Notes: generated by a model not told the origin, from the sequence alone. Shown: positions 8,120 through 20,153, numbered from the stretch's first letter. The stretch is DNA of 64,000 nucleotides from Marinobacter sp. es.042 (GCF_900188315.1 NZ_LT897781.1:2666001-2730000), one strand, 5' to 3'. Program-made: numbers and translations.

Positions 8120-9549
8120 TGGACGAGCTGTCTCTCGTTGCACTGGTGGTCGGGGCCGTTTACCTGGGCGCATTTGCCTGTATTTACCGTATTCTTCTGA
8201 CCTATCGGACGACACAGGGCGCCATTGCCTGGGTCATTGCCCTGATCGGCCTGCCCTACCTGGCCGTGCCCATGTTCGTGCTGTTCGGGCGGCATCGGTT
8301 TGGCGGCTACGTGAGAGCCCGACGGCTTGGCGACGAATCCCTGACCAATCTGCTGAACCGGTTCGAGCAGCAAACAACCTCCATACCCATCCCCGCCAGC
8401 GAACGGTTCACCGACGAACTTCAGGTGCTCTGCCGACTGGGCCGGCAGCCGTTCACCGATGGCAACCGATGTACCCTGCTCAGGGACGGTGAGGCCACGT
8501 TCGAGGCCCTGTTCGAAGCCATGGAAGACGCCGAGCACTATATCCTTCTGGAATTCTACATCGTGCGGTCAGACCGGGTTGGCCGCCGGATCAAGTCAAT
8601 TCTCGAGCGCAAACTGGCCCAGGGTGTGGAAGTCTGGTTTCTGTATGACGACATTGGCAGCGTCTGGCTGCCGCGCAAGTACCTGAACCAGCTCGCCGCC
8701 GCCGGCGCCCGCGTGGCCTCGTTCGGTAACGGCAACATCCGCCGGAGGCGGTTCCAGATCAATTTCCGGAACCACCGGAAACTGCTGGTCTGCGACGGCA
8801 AAATCGGCTTTGTGGGTGGCATCAACCTGGGAGACGAATACCTGGGCACTGCCATGGACCAGGAACCCTGGCGCGATACCCACTGCCGGATTGAGGGCCC
8901 GGCCGTCACCGGCCTGCAGCTGGCATGGCTGGAAGACTGGAACTGGGCCAGCAACGATTTTCCCAGCCTCGACTGGGCGCCGGTCAACAACCAGCCCGGC
9001 AACGACGAGGTGCTGATGCTGCCAACAGGACCCGCGGACAGCTGGGAAACCTGCACACTGTTTTTCCTCAACTGCATCAATAATGCCCGCACCCGGCTCT
9101 GGATCGCCTCGCCCTATTTTGTTCCGGATTTCCAGATCATGAACGCCCTTCAGTTGGCGGCGCTTCGGGGCGTGGACGTACGAATCCTGATTCCGGAGAA
9201 ATCGGACAGCCGCCTGATTGGCCTCGCGGCTTACTCTTACCTCGTCCAGGCCTGCAAGACCGGCATCGGCATCTATCGCTACCAGCCTGGCTTCATGCAT
9301 CAGAAAGTGATCCTGGTGGATGATCGATACGCGGCGGTGGGAACCGCCAACATGGACAACCGCTCGATGCGACTGAATTTCGAGATCACCGCCATAACCA
9401 CCGCAAGGCATTTCATCCGGAGTGTGGAATCCATGCTGGAACACGATCTGGACAATTCCCGCCTGATGATCGAGAGCGACTACAAGGATCGGTCGATCCT
9501 GTTCCGCCTGTGTTGCCGGGCCGTCCGCCTGCTGGCGCCACTTCTATAG
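8119..9549 (+). CDS. cls: Cardiolipin synthase (phospholipase D family)
   Basis: The enzyme condenses two phosphatidylglycerol molecules to cardiolipin and glycerol at the inner membrane. The 476-residue product has two N-terminal hydrophobic segments (LVALVVGAVYLGAFACIY and IAWVIALIGLPYLAVPMFVL). Two HKD motifs follow: NHRKLLVCDGKIGFVGG near residue 217 and MHQKVILVDDRYAAVGTAN near 392. This is the full bacterial Cls layout. The ATG is overlapped by the stop of the AraC-type regulator gene, implying translational coupling and possibly regulation of membrane lipid composition by that regulator. Assignment to ClsA rather than ClsB is based on length and the membrane segments. Confidence 0.93.
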   Translation: MDELSLVALVVGAVYLGAFACIYRILLTYRTTQGAIAWVIALIGLPYLAVPMFVLFGRHRFGGYVRARRLGDESLTNLLNRFEQQTTSIPIPASERFTDELQVLCRLGRQPFTDGNRCTLLRDGEATFEALFEAMEDAEHYILLEFYIVRSDRVGRRIKSILERKLAQGVEVWFLYDDIGSVWLPRKYLNQLAAAGARVASFGNGNIRRRRFQINFRNHRKLLVCDGKIGFVGGINLGDEYLGTAMDQEPWRDTHCRIEGPAVTGLQLAWLEDWNWASNDFPSLDWAPVNNQPGNDEVLMLPTGPADSWETCTLFFLNCINNARTRLWIASPYFVPDFQIMNALQLAALRGVDVRILIPEKSDSRLIGLAAYSYLVQACKTGIGIYRYQPGFMHQKVILVDDRYAAVGTANMDNRSMRLNFEITAITTARHFIRSVESMLEHDLDNSRLMIESDYKDRSILFRLCCRAVRLLAPLL

Positions 9550-9632
9550 GCCATCCGTCCACTGGCTCCGGAATAGCCGATGTGCGACTATGCCAGGACG
9601 ATTCAGCCAGTATGCAGTAGCGACAGATCACC

Positions 9633-10310
9633 ATGAATGCCTTCAAGCCCAGAGAAACACTGACCGAACAGGTCGCACGCCACATCGAAAACCTGATTGC
9701 CTTTGGCCAGCTGCGCTCCGGTGAACGGATCTACGAGGGCGCCATGGCGAAACAGATGGACGTCAGTCATGGATCCATACGGGAGGGCTTGCTGCTGCTG
9801 GAGAAGCGGCATCTGGTCCGCAACGTACCCCGCAAAGGCGCGTTCGTGACTCCGCTGGATGAATACTTCGTGCGCAGCCTGTACGAGACCCTGGAGCTCT
9901 ATCTCACCCACACCGGTCGCAAGCTGGTGCGTCACTGGCAGCCCGAGGACATGGCTCGGCTGGAGAGCCTGTATGAGCAAATGCAGGCCTGCTACAGGAA
10001 AAACGATCTGATGGCGTTTCTGGAGCTGGGCATTGAGTACACCAAGGCATCGCTGGCCTATGCCGACAACTACTTCATTGTCTCTGCCATTGATGACCTC
10101 TGGCCTTCGGCAAAGCGCTGTGCCTTCGTCGCCTTCCAGGAAGGAGGCAATCGTGTCATTGAGGACAACCTGTCCCACATGGAACAGTCAATCAGTGCCA
10201 TCAAGGATCGGGATGAGGATCGCCTGGCAGACATCCTGCACCGCTATGCCCTGCAACAATGCCAGCAGGTTCTCACTGCCATTGAAAAGACCGGCAGCAC
10301 AACGGCCTGA
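9633..10310 (+). CDS. GntR-family regulator, FadR subfamily (FCD domain)
   Basis: The product (225 residues) has an N-terminal winged helix (LTEQVARHIENLIAFGQLRS through AMAKQMDVSHGSIREGLLLL). The C-terminal all-helical FCD ligand domain contains acidic and histidine residues in LEDNLSHMEQ-type helices that often bind a metal and a carboxylate effector. It is a cytoplasmic transcription factor. Targets are not obvious: it stands alone, 83 bp after cls and convergent with the patatin gene, with only 6 bp between them. Confidence 0.88.
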   Translation: MNAFKPRETLTEQVARHIENLIAFGQLRSGERIYEGAMAKQMDVSHGSIREGLLLLEKRHLVRNVPRKGAFVTPLDEYFVRSLYETLELYLTHTGRKLVRHWQPEDMARLESLYEQMQACYRKNDLMAFLELGIEYTKASLAYADNYFIVSAIDDLWPSAKRCAFVAFQEGGNRVIEDNLSHMEQSISAIKDRDEDRLADILHRYALQQCQQVLTAIEKTGSTTA

Positions 10311-10316
10311 CGGCAC

Positions 10317-12533
10317 TCAGTAAAAGAGCTGGGTGAACGAGAAACCAATGTTCAGGTAGGCCGTCCAGTTGTCTTCGTTGTTGTACGCCGCGGCCACCTG
10401 AACGGGGCCGAGGAAGGTATCCACGCCGGCGAATACGCTGGACGATTTCACCGAACTGTCCCAGCTCGCCTCATCCAGAGAGGGCCAGGCATTACCCGCC
10501 TCGAACCCGGCGCCAACAAACCAGGGCAGCAGCGGGCCGCCAAAGGTCTGGCTGGCATAGGCTGAAACCATTAACGCGTTGTCTCCGGTAATCTCACCCG
10601 GCGCGTATGCCGATAGCCGGCGGAATCCACCCAGGCGGACGGCATTTTCAATTCCGGCGGTGCCCCGGGTTACCGCATGGCCGAAGACCAGTCCGGTCAG
10701 GGTCAGGCCTTTCCAGCTTCCGGTTCCCAGCGCCAGGCCGGTTACCGAATCGAACTCCCGGTCGGATCCCAGGCCCTCCCGTTCAAAACGTCCACGAAGG
10801 CCGGCAAAGCCACCGTCGCGAGGATAGAAAGTATCGTCCAGAGAGTCGTGTACCAGTTGCACGGCCAGCCCACCCTGGTGCACCGACCCCTCCGGCGCTA
10901 CCGGTTGCCCGATCTGCTCGTCAACCGTGGCATAGCCCCGCGCATAGATCAGGCGAACTTCGGCATTGCCGCCGATTTCCATGCCCAGTGCCAGATCCGC
11001 TTTCCGGAAGGTCACATCCACCTCCGTAACGCGAGTGCCGGCGGCATCAAACAGGCTGAAGGTATCCCGGGAGTACTCGCCACCGAGCACCAGAAACCGC
11101 TCATAGCCGTAATCCAGCGGCTGATACCACTGGCTGCGAACCCAGGGCTCGGTGCCCAGCTGAACACCGGTCTGCCACTCCCCGCCCAGGGCATTGAGCT
11201 CGGTCATTCGAAGGGAAGAGGCAAGATTGAACCGGGTTTCCCCGTCAAAGTTATCCTCATAACTCAAACCGAAAGACAGGTAGTTCGGTCCCCAGCTCTT
11301 CTCCTGGACGCGGATGGTCAGAACGGTTCCCTCAGGCAAAGACGAGGTCGAATAAGACACAATCTCGTAATAGCCAAGCCCGTAGATCCGTTTGAGGTCG
11401 GCTTCCAGGCGGGCGGTGTCCAGTGGCTCTCCGATTCTCTGCCGGATTCGTTCCTTGAGGAAGTCCCGGGCCAACCGACGACTGTCTTCGATCTCGATGC
11501 GTGACACGATACGCGCACCCGCGTCCTGCGCCGACACACTGTCCCGCCAATCGGCCCAGGCCTTTCGGGATAATGCCAACGGACGCAGTTCGACGCCGTG
11601 TTCCCGGGCCGAGCTGGCGCCCAGCTCAAACAGAACCGGCGCATCGTAAAAGTCAGCGGAGGTGTAGCCTTCGAGGTCGGGGCGGATCAGAACATCGTCA
11701 TCGGCGAGCAGATCCAGCTGCTGGTCGGTGTTCCGACGGGTCATGATGGTTGTGAGTTGACCGACAACGGAAAACGCGCCCCTCAGCTCGTCGGTTTCCA
11801 TCAGACTGTCGGTAATATCCACTGCAATGATGATGTCGGCGCCCAAATCCCTGGCAACGCTGATGGGCAGGTTGTTGGCGACGCCCCCATCCACCAGCAA
11901 CTGACCATCACGTTCCGCCGGCGCGTATACCCCGGGAATACTCATGCTGGCACGGATGGCCTCGGACAGGTTACCGTCACCAATGACGACCTGCTCACCG
12001 GTCTCGAGATCGGTGGCAACAGCCCGGAAGGGAATGGGGAGCCGGTCGAAGTCTTCAACCAGGGCGGCGTTGCGGGTCAGCTCGTTGAGGATAAAACCAA
12101 GATTCTGCCCTGCAATCAGCCCGCCGCCGACACGCAGGCCATCGGCGCGAACACCGATGCCCGGGACCACCGGAAACCGCCAGTCATCCTGCTTGCGCCG
12201 AACCGGCTTGTAGACCCGGCCGGGATCGTCGCGAAAGCTGGAAAGCCAGTCCATCTCGATAAAGCGCTGCTCGATGTCACTGACCGGCATACCACTGGCA
12301 TACAGGGCACCGACCGCGGAACCTGCGCTGGTGCCCACCACCAGATCAACAGGAACCCGCATTTCCTCCAGAACCCGCAGCACGCCAACATGGGCCATAC
12401 CCTTGGCGCCGCCGCCACTCAGAACCAGCCCTACCTTGGGACGCTCCTCAGCCGAAGCCATTGGTGCCAGAAGAATCATGATGACAGCGATCAGTCGAGG
12501 GACATTCCGGCCCCAGGGGTTGCACTGGCTCAC
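10317..12533 (-). CDS. Patatin-like phospholipase with POTRA and BamA-like barrel (PlpD-like, type Vd)
   Basis: The product (738 residues) begins with a signal peptide (RLIAVIMILLAPMASAEE). A patatin domain follows, with oxyanion loop LSGGGAKG near residue 40, the nucleophile GTSAG with Ser near 69 and the catalytic dyad DGG near 213. Next come a POTRA-like segment (DTARLEADLKRIYGLGYYEI) and a beta-barrel region ending FSFTQLFY, a typical outer-membrane terminal aromatic. This is the layout of PlpD-type proteins, which carry a lipase to the cell surface. The start is GTG at 12533. It lies 7 bp after an upstream gene of unknown function on the same strand, so the two probably form an operon. 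Confidence 0.9.
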   Translation of the reverse strand: MSQCNPWGRNVPRLIAVIMILLAPMASAEERPKVGLVLSGGGAKGMAHVGVLRVLEEMRVPVDLVVGTSAGSAVGALYASGMPVSDIEQRFIEMDWLSSFRDDPGRVYKPVRRKQDDWRFPVVPGIGVRADGLRVGGGLIAGQNLGFILNELTRNAALVEDFDRLPIPFRAVATDLETGEQVVIGDGNLSEAIRASMSIPGVYAPAERDGQLLVDGGVANNLPISVARDLGADIIIAVDITDSLMETDELRGAFSVVGQLTTIMTRRNTDQQLDLLADDDVLIRPDLEGYTSADFYDAPVLFELGASSAREHGVELRPLALSRKAWADWRDSVSAQDAGARIVSRIEIEDSRRLARDFLKERIRQRIGEPLDTARLEADLKRIYGLGYYEIVSYSTSSLPEGTVLTIRVQEKSWGPNYLSFGLSYEDNFDGETRFNLASSLRMTELNALGGEWQTGVQLGTEPWVRSQWYQPLDYGYERFLVLGGEYSRDTFSLFDAAGTRVTEVDVTFRKADLALGMEIGGNAEVRLIYARGYATVDEQIGQPVAPEGSVHQGGLAVQLVHDSLDDTFYPRDGGFAGLRGRFEREGLGSDREFDSVTGLALGTGSWKGLTLTGLVFGHAVTRGTAGIENAVRLGGFRRLSAYAPGEITGDNALMVSAYASQTFGGPLLPWFVGAGFEAGNAWPSLDEASWDSSVKSSSVFAGVDTFLGPVQVAAAYNNEDNWTAYLNIGFSFTQLFY

Positions 12534-12540
12534 AATTGAG

Positions 12541-13146
12541 TTATTTCCGCTCGGAGGAGTCGTCGTCCGCCAGTGACAGGTGGGATACGTCAGGTATCAT
12601 CGGCGGCGGCAGGTCACGCTCGACACCCAGATCACTGCCAGCTGGAGCCAGGCTCCACTCGTCCAGATGCTGGAACATCGGTGGCTCCACTTCGGTCTTC
12701 TCTGTCAGGTTGACCCCGACCGGATCCAGACTCAGACCGGAGCCGGAAAGTATCGTATCCACCTTCTCGCCCGCCACCGGCAGACGATCGCCAGGCTCGG
12801 TTTCAGGAACCCCACGGCGCTGCTCTTCCTCCGGCGGGGCAGAGGGCGTCGGCTGCGGACGGGGCTGACTTGCGGGGGCCGACGGGGCTGGCTGTGGTGC
12901 CGCACTGGCAGCAGGCCGGGCGTCAGCCATCGGCTGGACATACGCTACCAGGCCGTGCTTTTTCAATACCGCCCGGTATTTTTCAGCCTGAACCTCTTCC
13001 AGCTTGTTGCGAATAACCACCGGCTGACCACTGAACATGCGATCAACCTGATCAAGAGAAGCCTTGAACAGGGTTCTGGCATTGTTGCGCGCCGTTTCCA
13101 GATCCGTGCCGGGAACGCATTCCCCTTTAAAGACAAGCTGAAACAT
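12541..13146 (-). CDS. Protein of unknown function with a conserved N-terminal domain and Pro-rich linker
   Basis: The 201-residue product has a compact N-terminal part (MFQLVFKGECVPGTDLETAR, then LFKASLDQVDRMFSGQPVVI and EEVQAEKYRAVLKKHGLVAY). This pattern recurs at the front of other gammaproteobacterial proteins of unknown function. It is followed by an Ala/Pro-rich linker (roughly residues 75-110) and a polar C-terminus. There is no signal peptide or membrane segment, so it is probably cytoplasmic. It sits directly upstream of the PlpD-like gene. I do not assign a function. Confidence 0.75.
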   Translation of the reverse strand: MFQLVFKGECVPGTDLETARNNARTLFKASLDQVDRMFSGQPVVIRNKLEEVQAEKYRAVLKKHGLVAYVQPMADARPAASAAPQPAPSAPASQPRPQPTPSAPPEEEQRRGVPETEPGDRLPVAGEKVDTILSGSGLSLDPVGVNLTEKTEVEPPMFQHLDEWSLAPAGSDLGVERDLPPPMIPDVSHLSLADDDSSERK

Positions 13147-13304
13147 GCGTTTTCCTCTCTAAGTCCGTCTTACCCACATCATAGTTGATCGTGCACCGGA
13201 CCGGGAGCCCGAAAGCCCGGTCGTCACTGTATCGAGACTGCAAACAATTGAAAAATTAATGTCACATATCACGCAAAATGCGACAGACTCTGCGATAATC
13301 AAAA

Positions 13305-13329
13305 GTAACCAAACTTTACACTTGGTTAC
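13305..13329. promoter_or_regulatory. Operator-like palindrome upstream of the secreted-protein gene
   Basis: GTAACCAA (13305-13312) and TTGGTTAC (13322-13329) form a perfect 8-bp inverted repeat with a 9-base spacer. A GATAAT -10-like hexamer lies at 13294-13299, so the palindrome would cover the transcription start region. This suggests a repressor site; no cognate regulator is evident. Confidence 0.4.
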
Positions 13330-13364
13330 AGATTAACCGGAATGTCACCAGGGAGTGGCCTCCA

Positions 13365-13730
13365 ATGACGATCACACGCTCACTTCGCCTCGCTGCCACA
13401 GCCCTTCTGCTGTCGGCACCGCCTGTTCATGCCGAAAATCTTGATATCCTGATGAGTCAGGTATTTCCGGAAGCCCAGGCGACCTATATCGGGTACGAAA
13501 GCGTTGAGCGACAGGATATCCCCGCCAGCGCGGCGGTCGAGCGCAAATACCTGATCGTGGATTTCCGCATGGCTTCTAACGACATGGCATCTGAACAGCT
13601 TCAGGCCAGTGTGCACAAGGTCTGCATGACTCTGCTGAAAGACCGCGACCTGATCCGCCAACTCTCGGATTCCGGTTACGACATGGTCTCGGTCGCTTTC
13701 GACCGTCGCTCGCAGTTCGATTGTCTGTAA
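13365..13730 (+). CDS. Small secreted protein of unknown function
   Basis: The product (121 residues) has a clear signal peptide (MTITRSLRLAATALLLSAPP, cleavage probably after VHAE or VHA). A roughly 98-residue mature part follows with two cysteines, in VHKVCMTLL and at FDCL near the end, which could form a disulphide in the periplasm. The family is not recognised. It is preceded by an operator-like palindrome and an AT-rich promoter region and converges with the sensor kinase gene, 12 bp away. Confidence 0.75.
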   Translation: MTITRSLRLAATALLLSAPPVHAENLDILMSQVFPEAQATYIGYESVERQDIPASAAVERKYLIVDFRMASNDMASEQLQASVHKVCMTLLKDRDLIRQLSDSGYDMVSVAFDRRSQFDCL

Positions 13731-13742
13731 CCCGCCTGGCTC

Positions 13743-16544
<2,802 letters not shown>

Positions 16545-16634
16545 TGGATATCCTTAAGGGTTCCGCTACATTTCAGGGAACAATACCTGCAAACGCCATT
16601 GATTTCATTCAGGCAAACGGCCAACGGGAGACGA

Positions 16635-16874
16635 ATGTCCATGGACACCAGCAAACACACCCTCAGTACTCTGTTCGAGCAACTAGGCTTGGCGTCCGAC
16701 GCCAAAAGCATTGAGGATTTTGTCGCCAGGTACTCGCCCCTGCCGAGCGAGGTTGCCATCCAGGATGCTCCCATCTGGTCCGAAAGCCAGTCTCACTTCC
16801 TGGAAGAAGGCCTGGAGGAAGACAGCGACTGGGCGGAGGTGATCGACGAGCTGGACGCAATGATGCGTCACTGA
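16635..16874 (+). CDS. DUF2789 family protein
   Basis: This small acidic cytoplasmic protein (79 residues) starts MSMDTSKHTLSTLFEQLGL and contains IEDFVARYSPLPSEVAIQDA and FWSES-like ending signals typical of DUF2789 (here IWSESQSHFLEEGLEEDSDW). The ATG at 16635 is preferred because GGGAG precedes it closely; the second ATG at 16641 is possible. Function is unknown. Its 3' end overlaps the converging diguanylate cyclase gene by 7 bp. Confidence 0.8.
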   Translation: MSMDTSKHTLSTLFEQLGLASDAKSIEDFVARYSPLPSEVAIQDAPIWSESQSHFLEEGLEEDSDWAEVIDELDAMMRH

Positions 16875-18361
16875 ACCTCGGCACTGTCGCTGATCACCAC
16901 CTGATCCCGGCCGGCGTCCTTGGCCTGATACAGGGCCCGGTCGGCCCGGTCAAACACCGACTCCTGGGTGTCGCCGGCAATGAATCCCGCCAGGCCAGCT
17001 GAGAAGGTTACAGTGACCGGCTCGCTGCGGAAGTGGAACGGCAGCCTGCCGACATGTTCCCGCAACTTGTCCACCACTGCTCGCGCGTCCGAAGGTTCGG
17101 TTTCCGGGAACAACACCACGAATTCCTCGCCGCCAAAACGAGCCACAAAGTCCGTGGTGCGCAAGCGATCCCTGAACTCCCTCGCAACCAGCTGCAGCAC
17201 CCTGTCACCGGCCTTGTGACCATAGGAGTCGTTGATCCGTTTGAAAAAATCGATATCAAGCACACCGATGGTCAATGGATGGCTGTAGCGTTGCCAGCGG
17301 TTGTACTCGAATGACAGTCGCTCCTGCCAGGCTTCGCGATTGGGCAGCTCGGTAAGCAGGTCGGTCATGGCCCGGAGCCGCTCCTTGCGGACCTGTTCCT
17401 GCATCTGCTCGGAATGGGCCTCCATGACCGCCACTTTCTCCTGCATGGCCTCAAGCTGCTCGGAGAGCGCACGCTCGCGCTCGGATTCCTGGGTACGGAA
17501 ACGGCCTACCGCCTGACCAATGGACTCAAGATGACGACTGACCGATTGTTTGAGATCCTGAAGGTCATCGCTCTCCTGCAAACGTTGCCCGACCCGCTCA
17601 ATTTCCTCGCGGATCTCACGATCAAGGTGCTCTGAGGCGTCCAGTCTGCCGGACTGGGCCGAGGACTGGGCCGAGAAGTGTTCCCTCAACAGCTCCAGAC
17701 GTTCATCAAGGCGTTTGAGAAAGGCTTCGAACTCGCGCTTGCTCCGGGTAACCGCAGCGATGACCAGCTCAGCCACGTGGTTGAGGCCTTCGCGCAATTC
17801 GTTCCAGTCGTTACTGGCGAGCAGAGATTGCTGCAGCGCCCGGGCCCGGGCCTCGGCGGCAGGCTCAAGGGAGACCTGGGTAAGCATCTGACCCAACAGC
17901 TGGCCCACACGGCGGGCAATGCGCAAACGCTGGGCGTTGTCCTCGATATCCTGTTCATTATCCGGAAGAGACTCCGGCTGCTCGCTGCTTTCCGGTAAAG
18001 GTTCCGCGCTGACCTGTTGCTGCTGTTGCTGGGGCTCTTGCTCTGGCTCTCGCGCCAGACGGGAGAAAAAGGAAGGCTTCCGGTCGTTGGCAGACTGGCG
18101 TTCGTCAAGAAGGGCAACCTGGCGATCAATCTGATCCTGCAAGTCCTTCCAGGCGTCCACATCTACCCGGTTCTTCCGCAGGTCCTTCCGGATGCGAGCC
18201 AGTAAACGGTCCAGCTCCGGGGTCTGGCCTTCGGAGGCGAGACTGGTGCGCACCAGCATGCGTTCAAGGGTATTCCGCTCCGCCCTCCACTGCTTTTCCC
18301 GATTGTCTGCAGACTCGAGTTCCTGAAGGTATTTTTCCTTCCAGGACTGATCCGATGCCAT
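16868..18361 (-). CDS. Diguanylate cyclase (GGDEF) with N-terminal coiled-coil region
   Basis: The enzyme makes c-di-GMP from two GTP. The C-terminal domain (about residues 330-495) has the active-site motif RFGGEEFVVLFPE. The inhibitory-site motif RTTD lies five residues before GGEEF, so product inhibition is likely. The first 330 residues are predicted cytoplasmic and helical, with a QQQQQQ tract near residue 92 and long heptad-like stretches (EQLEAMQEKVAVMEAHSEQM). No transmembrane segment is seen. This soluble coiled-coil plus GGDEF layout recalls DgcP-like cyclases, but that similarity is only impressionistic. It lies 68 bp downstream of xerC on the same strand. Confidence 0.9.
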   Translation of the reverse strand: MASDQSWKEKYLQELESADNREKQWRAERNTLERMLVRTSLASEGQTPELDRLLARIRKDLRKNRVDVDAWKDLQDQIDRQVALLDERQSANDRKPSFFSRLAREPEQEPQQQQQQVSAEPLPESSEQPESLPDNEQDIEDNAQRLRIARRVGQLLGQMLTQVSLEPAAEARARALQQSLLASNDWNELREGLNHVAELVIAAVTRSKREFEAFLKRLDERLELLREHFSAQSSAQSGRLDASEHLDREIREEIERVGQRLQESDDLQDLKQSVSRHLESIGQAVGRFRTQESERERALSEQLEAMQEKVAVMEAHSEQMQEQVRKERLRAMTDLLTELPNREAWQERLSFEYNRWQRYSHPLTIGVLDIDFFKRINDSYGHKAGDRVLQLVAREFRDRLRTTDFVARFGGEEFVVLFPETEPSDARAVVDKLREHVGRLPFHFRSEPVTVTFSAGLAGFIAGDTQESVFDRADRALYQAKDAGRDQVVISDSAEVQ

Positions 18362-18429
18362 GGAGCGCTCCCGCCTAGCCTTGCTGTACTGTTGATGTGT
18401 GAAAAACCCCTAGATGACCCTTGCTGGTC

Positions 18430-19389
18430 TCAGGAACTCTCGTCACTGGTTTTACCATGATACCGATCGCGTCGTGCTCTGGGGTGACTCTGGTCATAAA
18501 CCCGGGCCAAATGTTGAAAATCAAGATGAGTATAGACCTGAGTCGTGGCAATGTCGGCATGCCCCAGAAGTTCCTGCACTGCACGAAGGTCACCACTGGA
18601 TTCAAGCATGTGGCTGGCAAACGAATGTCGCAGCAGGTGTGGATGGAGTTTCTGATCGGCACCACGGCTGATTCCCCAGCGGCCAAGGCGGGCCTGGATA
18701 CTTCGGTGGCTGAGCCGCTCGCCCCGCTGGCTGACAAACAGGGCAGCCTCACCGTCATTGGCCAGCGCCCCTCTGTACGGCAGCCAGGCCTGAATGGCTG
18801 CAATGGCTTTGCGTCCGACGGGCAGCAGGCGCTCCTTGCCACCCTTACCCACCACGCGAACCTCACCACTGCGCAGATCGACGGTATCCAGATCCAGGCT
18901 TGCCAGCTCCGCCAGCCGCAACCCGGAAGAGTACATCAGCTCGAACATACATAGATCCCGCACTTCCAGGGGATCGTCCGGCTGCCCGTCCAGGAGATGA
19001 TTCAGTTGATCCACATCTGCAACGCGGGGCAGACGGCGGCCACTCTTGGGGGCCCGGATATCCAGCGCCGGATTATCCGATGCCAGCTTCTCTCTGAGCA
19101 GGAACTGGTAGAAACGACGGGTCGCCGAGAGATGACGGGCAATGCTTCGCCCTGAAAGGCCCTCACGGCTGAGCGTCGCCACATAGCGGCGCAGGTCATG
19201 GTTGGTCACCCGTTGCCAGGCAACGAATCCACTGCGGCCCAGCCAGTCCGCCAGACGCAGCAGGTCCCGCTGGTAGCTGTCGCAGGTTCTTGGAGAATGG
19301 CGTTTTTCAGAAGCCAGGTGCCGGATAAACTCCGTCAGCGGCCCGGTCAGCTCATTGGGCACTGCCGGACTCTCCGGGACTTCTGACAC
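18430..19389 (-). CDS. xerC: Site-specific tyrosine recombinase XerC
   Basis: XerC acts with XerD at the dif site to resolve chromosome dimers. The 319-residue protein has an N-terminal core-binding SAM-like domain. The catalytic set follows: Arg in YSSGLRLAELASL, Lys in VGKGGKERLLPV, HLLRHSFASHML, the second His in LLGHADIATTQVYTHL and the nucleophile Tyr in that stretch. The neighbouring dapF and DUF484 genes identify it as XerC rather than XerD. The start is GTG at 19389, 1 bp after the DUF484 stop. The dapF-DUF484-xerC order is classical. Confidence 0.93.
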   Translation of the reverse strand: MSEVPESPAVPNELTGPLTEFIRHLASEKRHSPRTCDSYQRDLLRLADWLGRSGFVAWQRVTNHDLRRYVATLSREGLSGRSIARHLSATRRFYQFLLREKLASDNPALDIRAPKSGRRLPRVADVDQLNHLLDGQPDDPLEVRDLCMFELMYSSGLRLAELASLDLDTVDLRSGEVRVVGKGGKERLLPVGRKAIAAIQAWLPYRGALANDGEAALFVSQRGERLSHRSIQARLGRWGISRGADQKLHPHLLRHSFASHMLESSGDLRAVQELLGHADIATTQVYTHLDFQHLARVYDQSHPRARRDRYHGKTSDESS

Positions 19390-19390
19390 G

Positions 19391-20137
19391 TTAGCGGGAC
19401 TCCGTCGCCATGTCGGTGACCGGAGCAGCCGCGGTGTGGCGCTGCACCATGGGCGGCAGCAGGCGGCTGAGTGTGTCGCTGATGTAGCTCAGGAACAGGG
19501 ACCCCATGCTCTGGTCAAAGTACCCCGGCTGGCAGCTACCGACCGCAAACACGCCCACCAGCTCGTCATGCCTCAGCGGCACCAGGGCTACCGAGGCAAT
19601 GGGTTCTTCACGGTCCGGAAACAGGAACTCCCGTTCGCTGTCACGGAACTGACCGCACACAGCCCTCTCGCCTTCCAGCAGGCTGCCCAGGCGCTCACGG
19701 GCCGCAGAAGGACTGACCACATGCAGGGCGCCCTGCGAGGCCTCAGGCAGCTCAACATCGGTAAACAACAACACAGAAGCGGCGTCGAGACCGAAATCAC
19801 CACGGATACTGTCATCAATGGCAGCAGCCATATCGTTGAGCGTCCGCGCTTCAATCACCTGCATCAGCAAACGCTTGCTCTTCTCGAACAACCGGTCGTT
19901 GTGGCGGGCGATGGATACAAGCTCTACCAACTCCCTGCGCAGGGTGTCCCGCTGCTCCCGGAACAGATGCACCTGACGTTCGACCAGCGAAATGGCCCGG
20001 CCACTGTCGTGGGGCAGGGTCAGGCTGCGCAGCAGCTCGTCCTGGTCGATAAAGAAATCGGGGTTGGCGCGCAGGTAATCTGCCACCTCTTCCCGGGTGA
20101 GCTCACCGACCTTCTGGCGGGCCGTTTGTTCTGTCAT
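19391..20137 (-). CDS. DUF484 family GAF-like protein
   Basis: The 248-residue cytoplasmic protein (from the ATG at 20137, preceded by AGGAG) begins MTEQTARQKVGELTREEVAD and has the family signature VADYLRANPDFFIDQDELLR. A helical linker (VERQVHLFREQRDTLRREL) leads to a GAF-like domain to the end. DUF484 genes regularly lie between dapF and xerC; their role is unknown. The longer open frame to 20209 overlaps dapF and lacks a ribosome site. Confidence 0.9.
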   Translation of the reverse strand: MTEQTARQKVGELTREEVADYLRANPDFFIDQDELLRSLTLPHDSGRAISLVERQVHLFREQRDTLRRELVELVSIARHNDRLFEKSKRLLMQVIEARTLNDMAAAIDDSIRGDFGLDAASVLLFTDVELPEASQGALHVVSPSAARERLGSLLEGERAVCGQFRDSEREFLFPDREEPIASVALVPLRHDELVGVFAVGSCQPGYFDQSMGSLFLSYISDTLSRLLPPMVQRHTAAAPVTDMATESR

Positions 20138-20153
20138 GGAGTACTCCTGGCTG

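Noticed and set aside
9413..9685. Short leftward frames around 9413-9685
   Set aside because: They overlap cls and the GntR gene and show no ribosome site or family motif.
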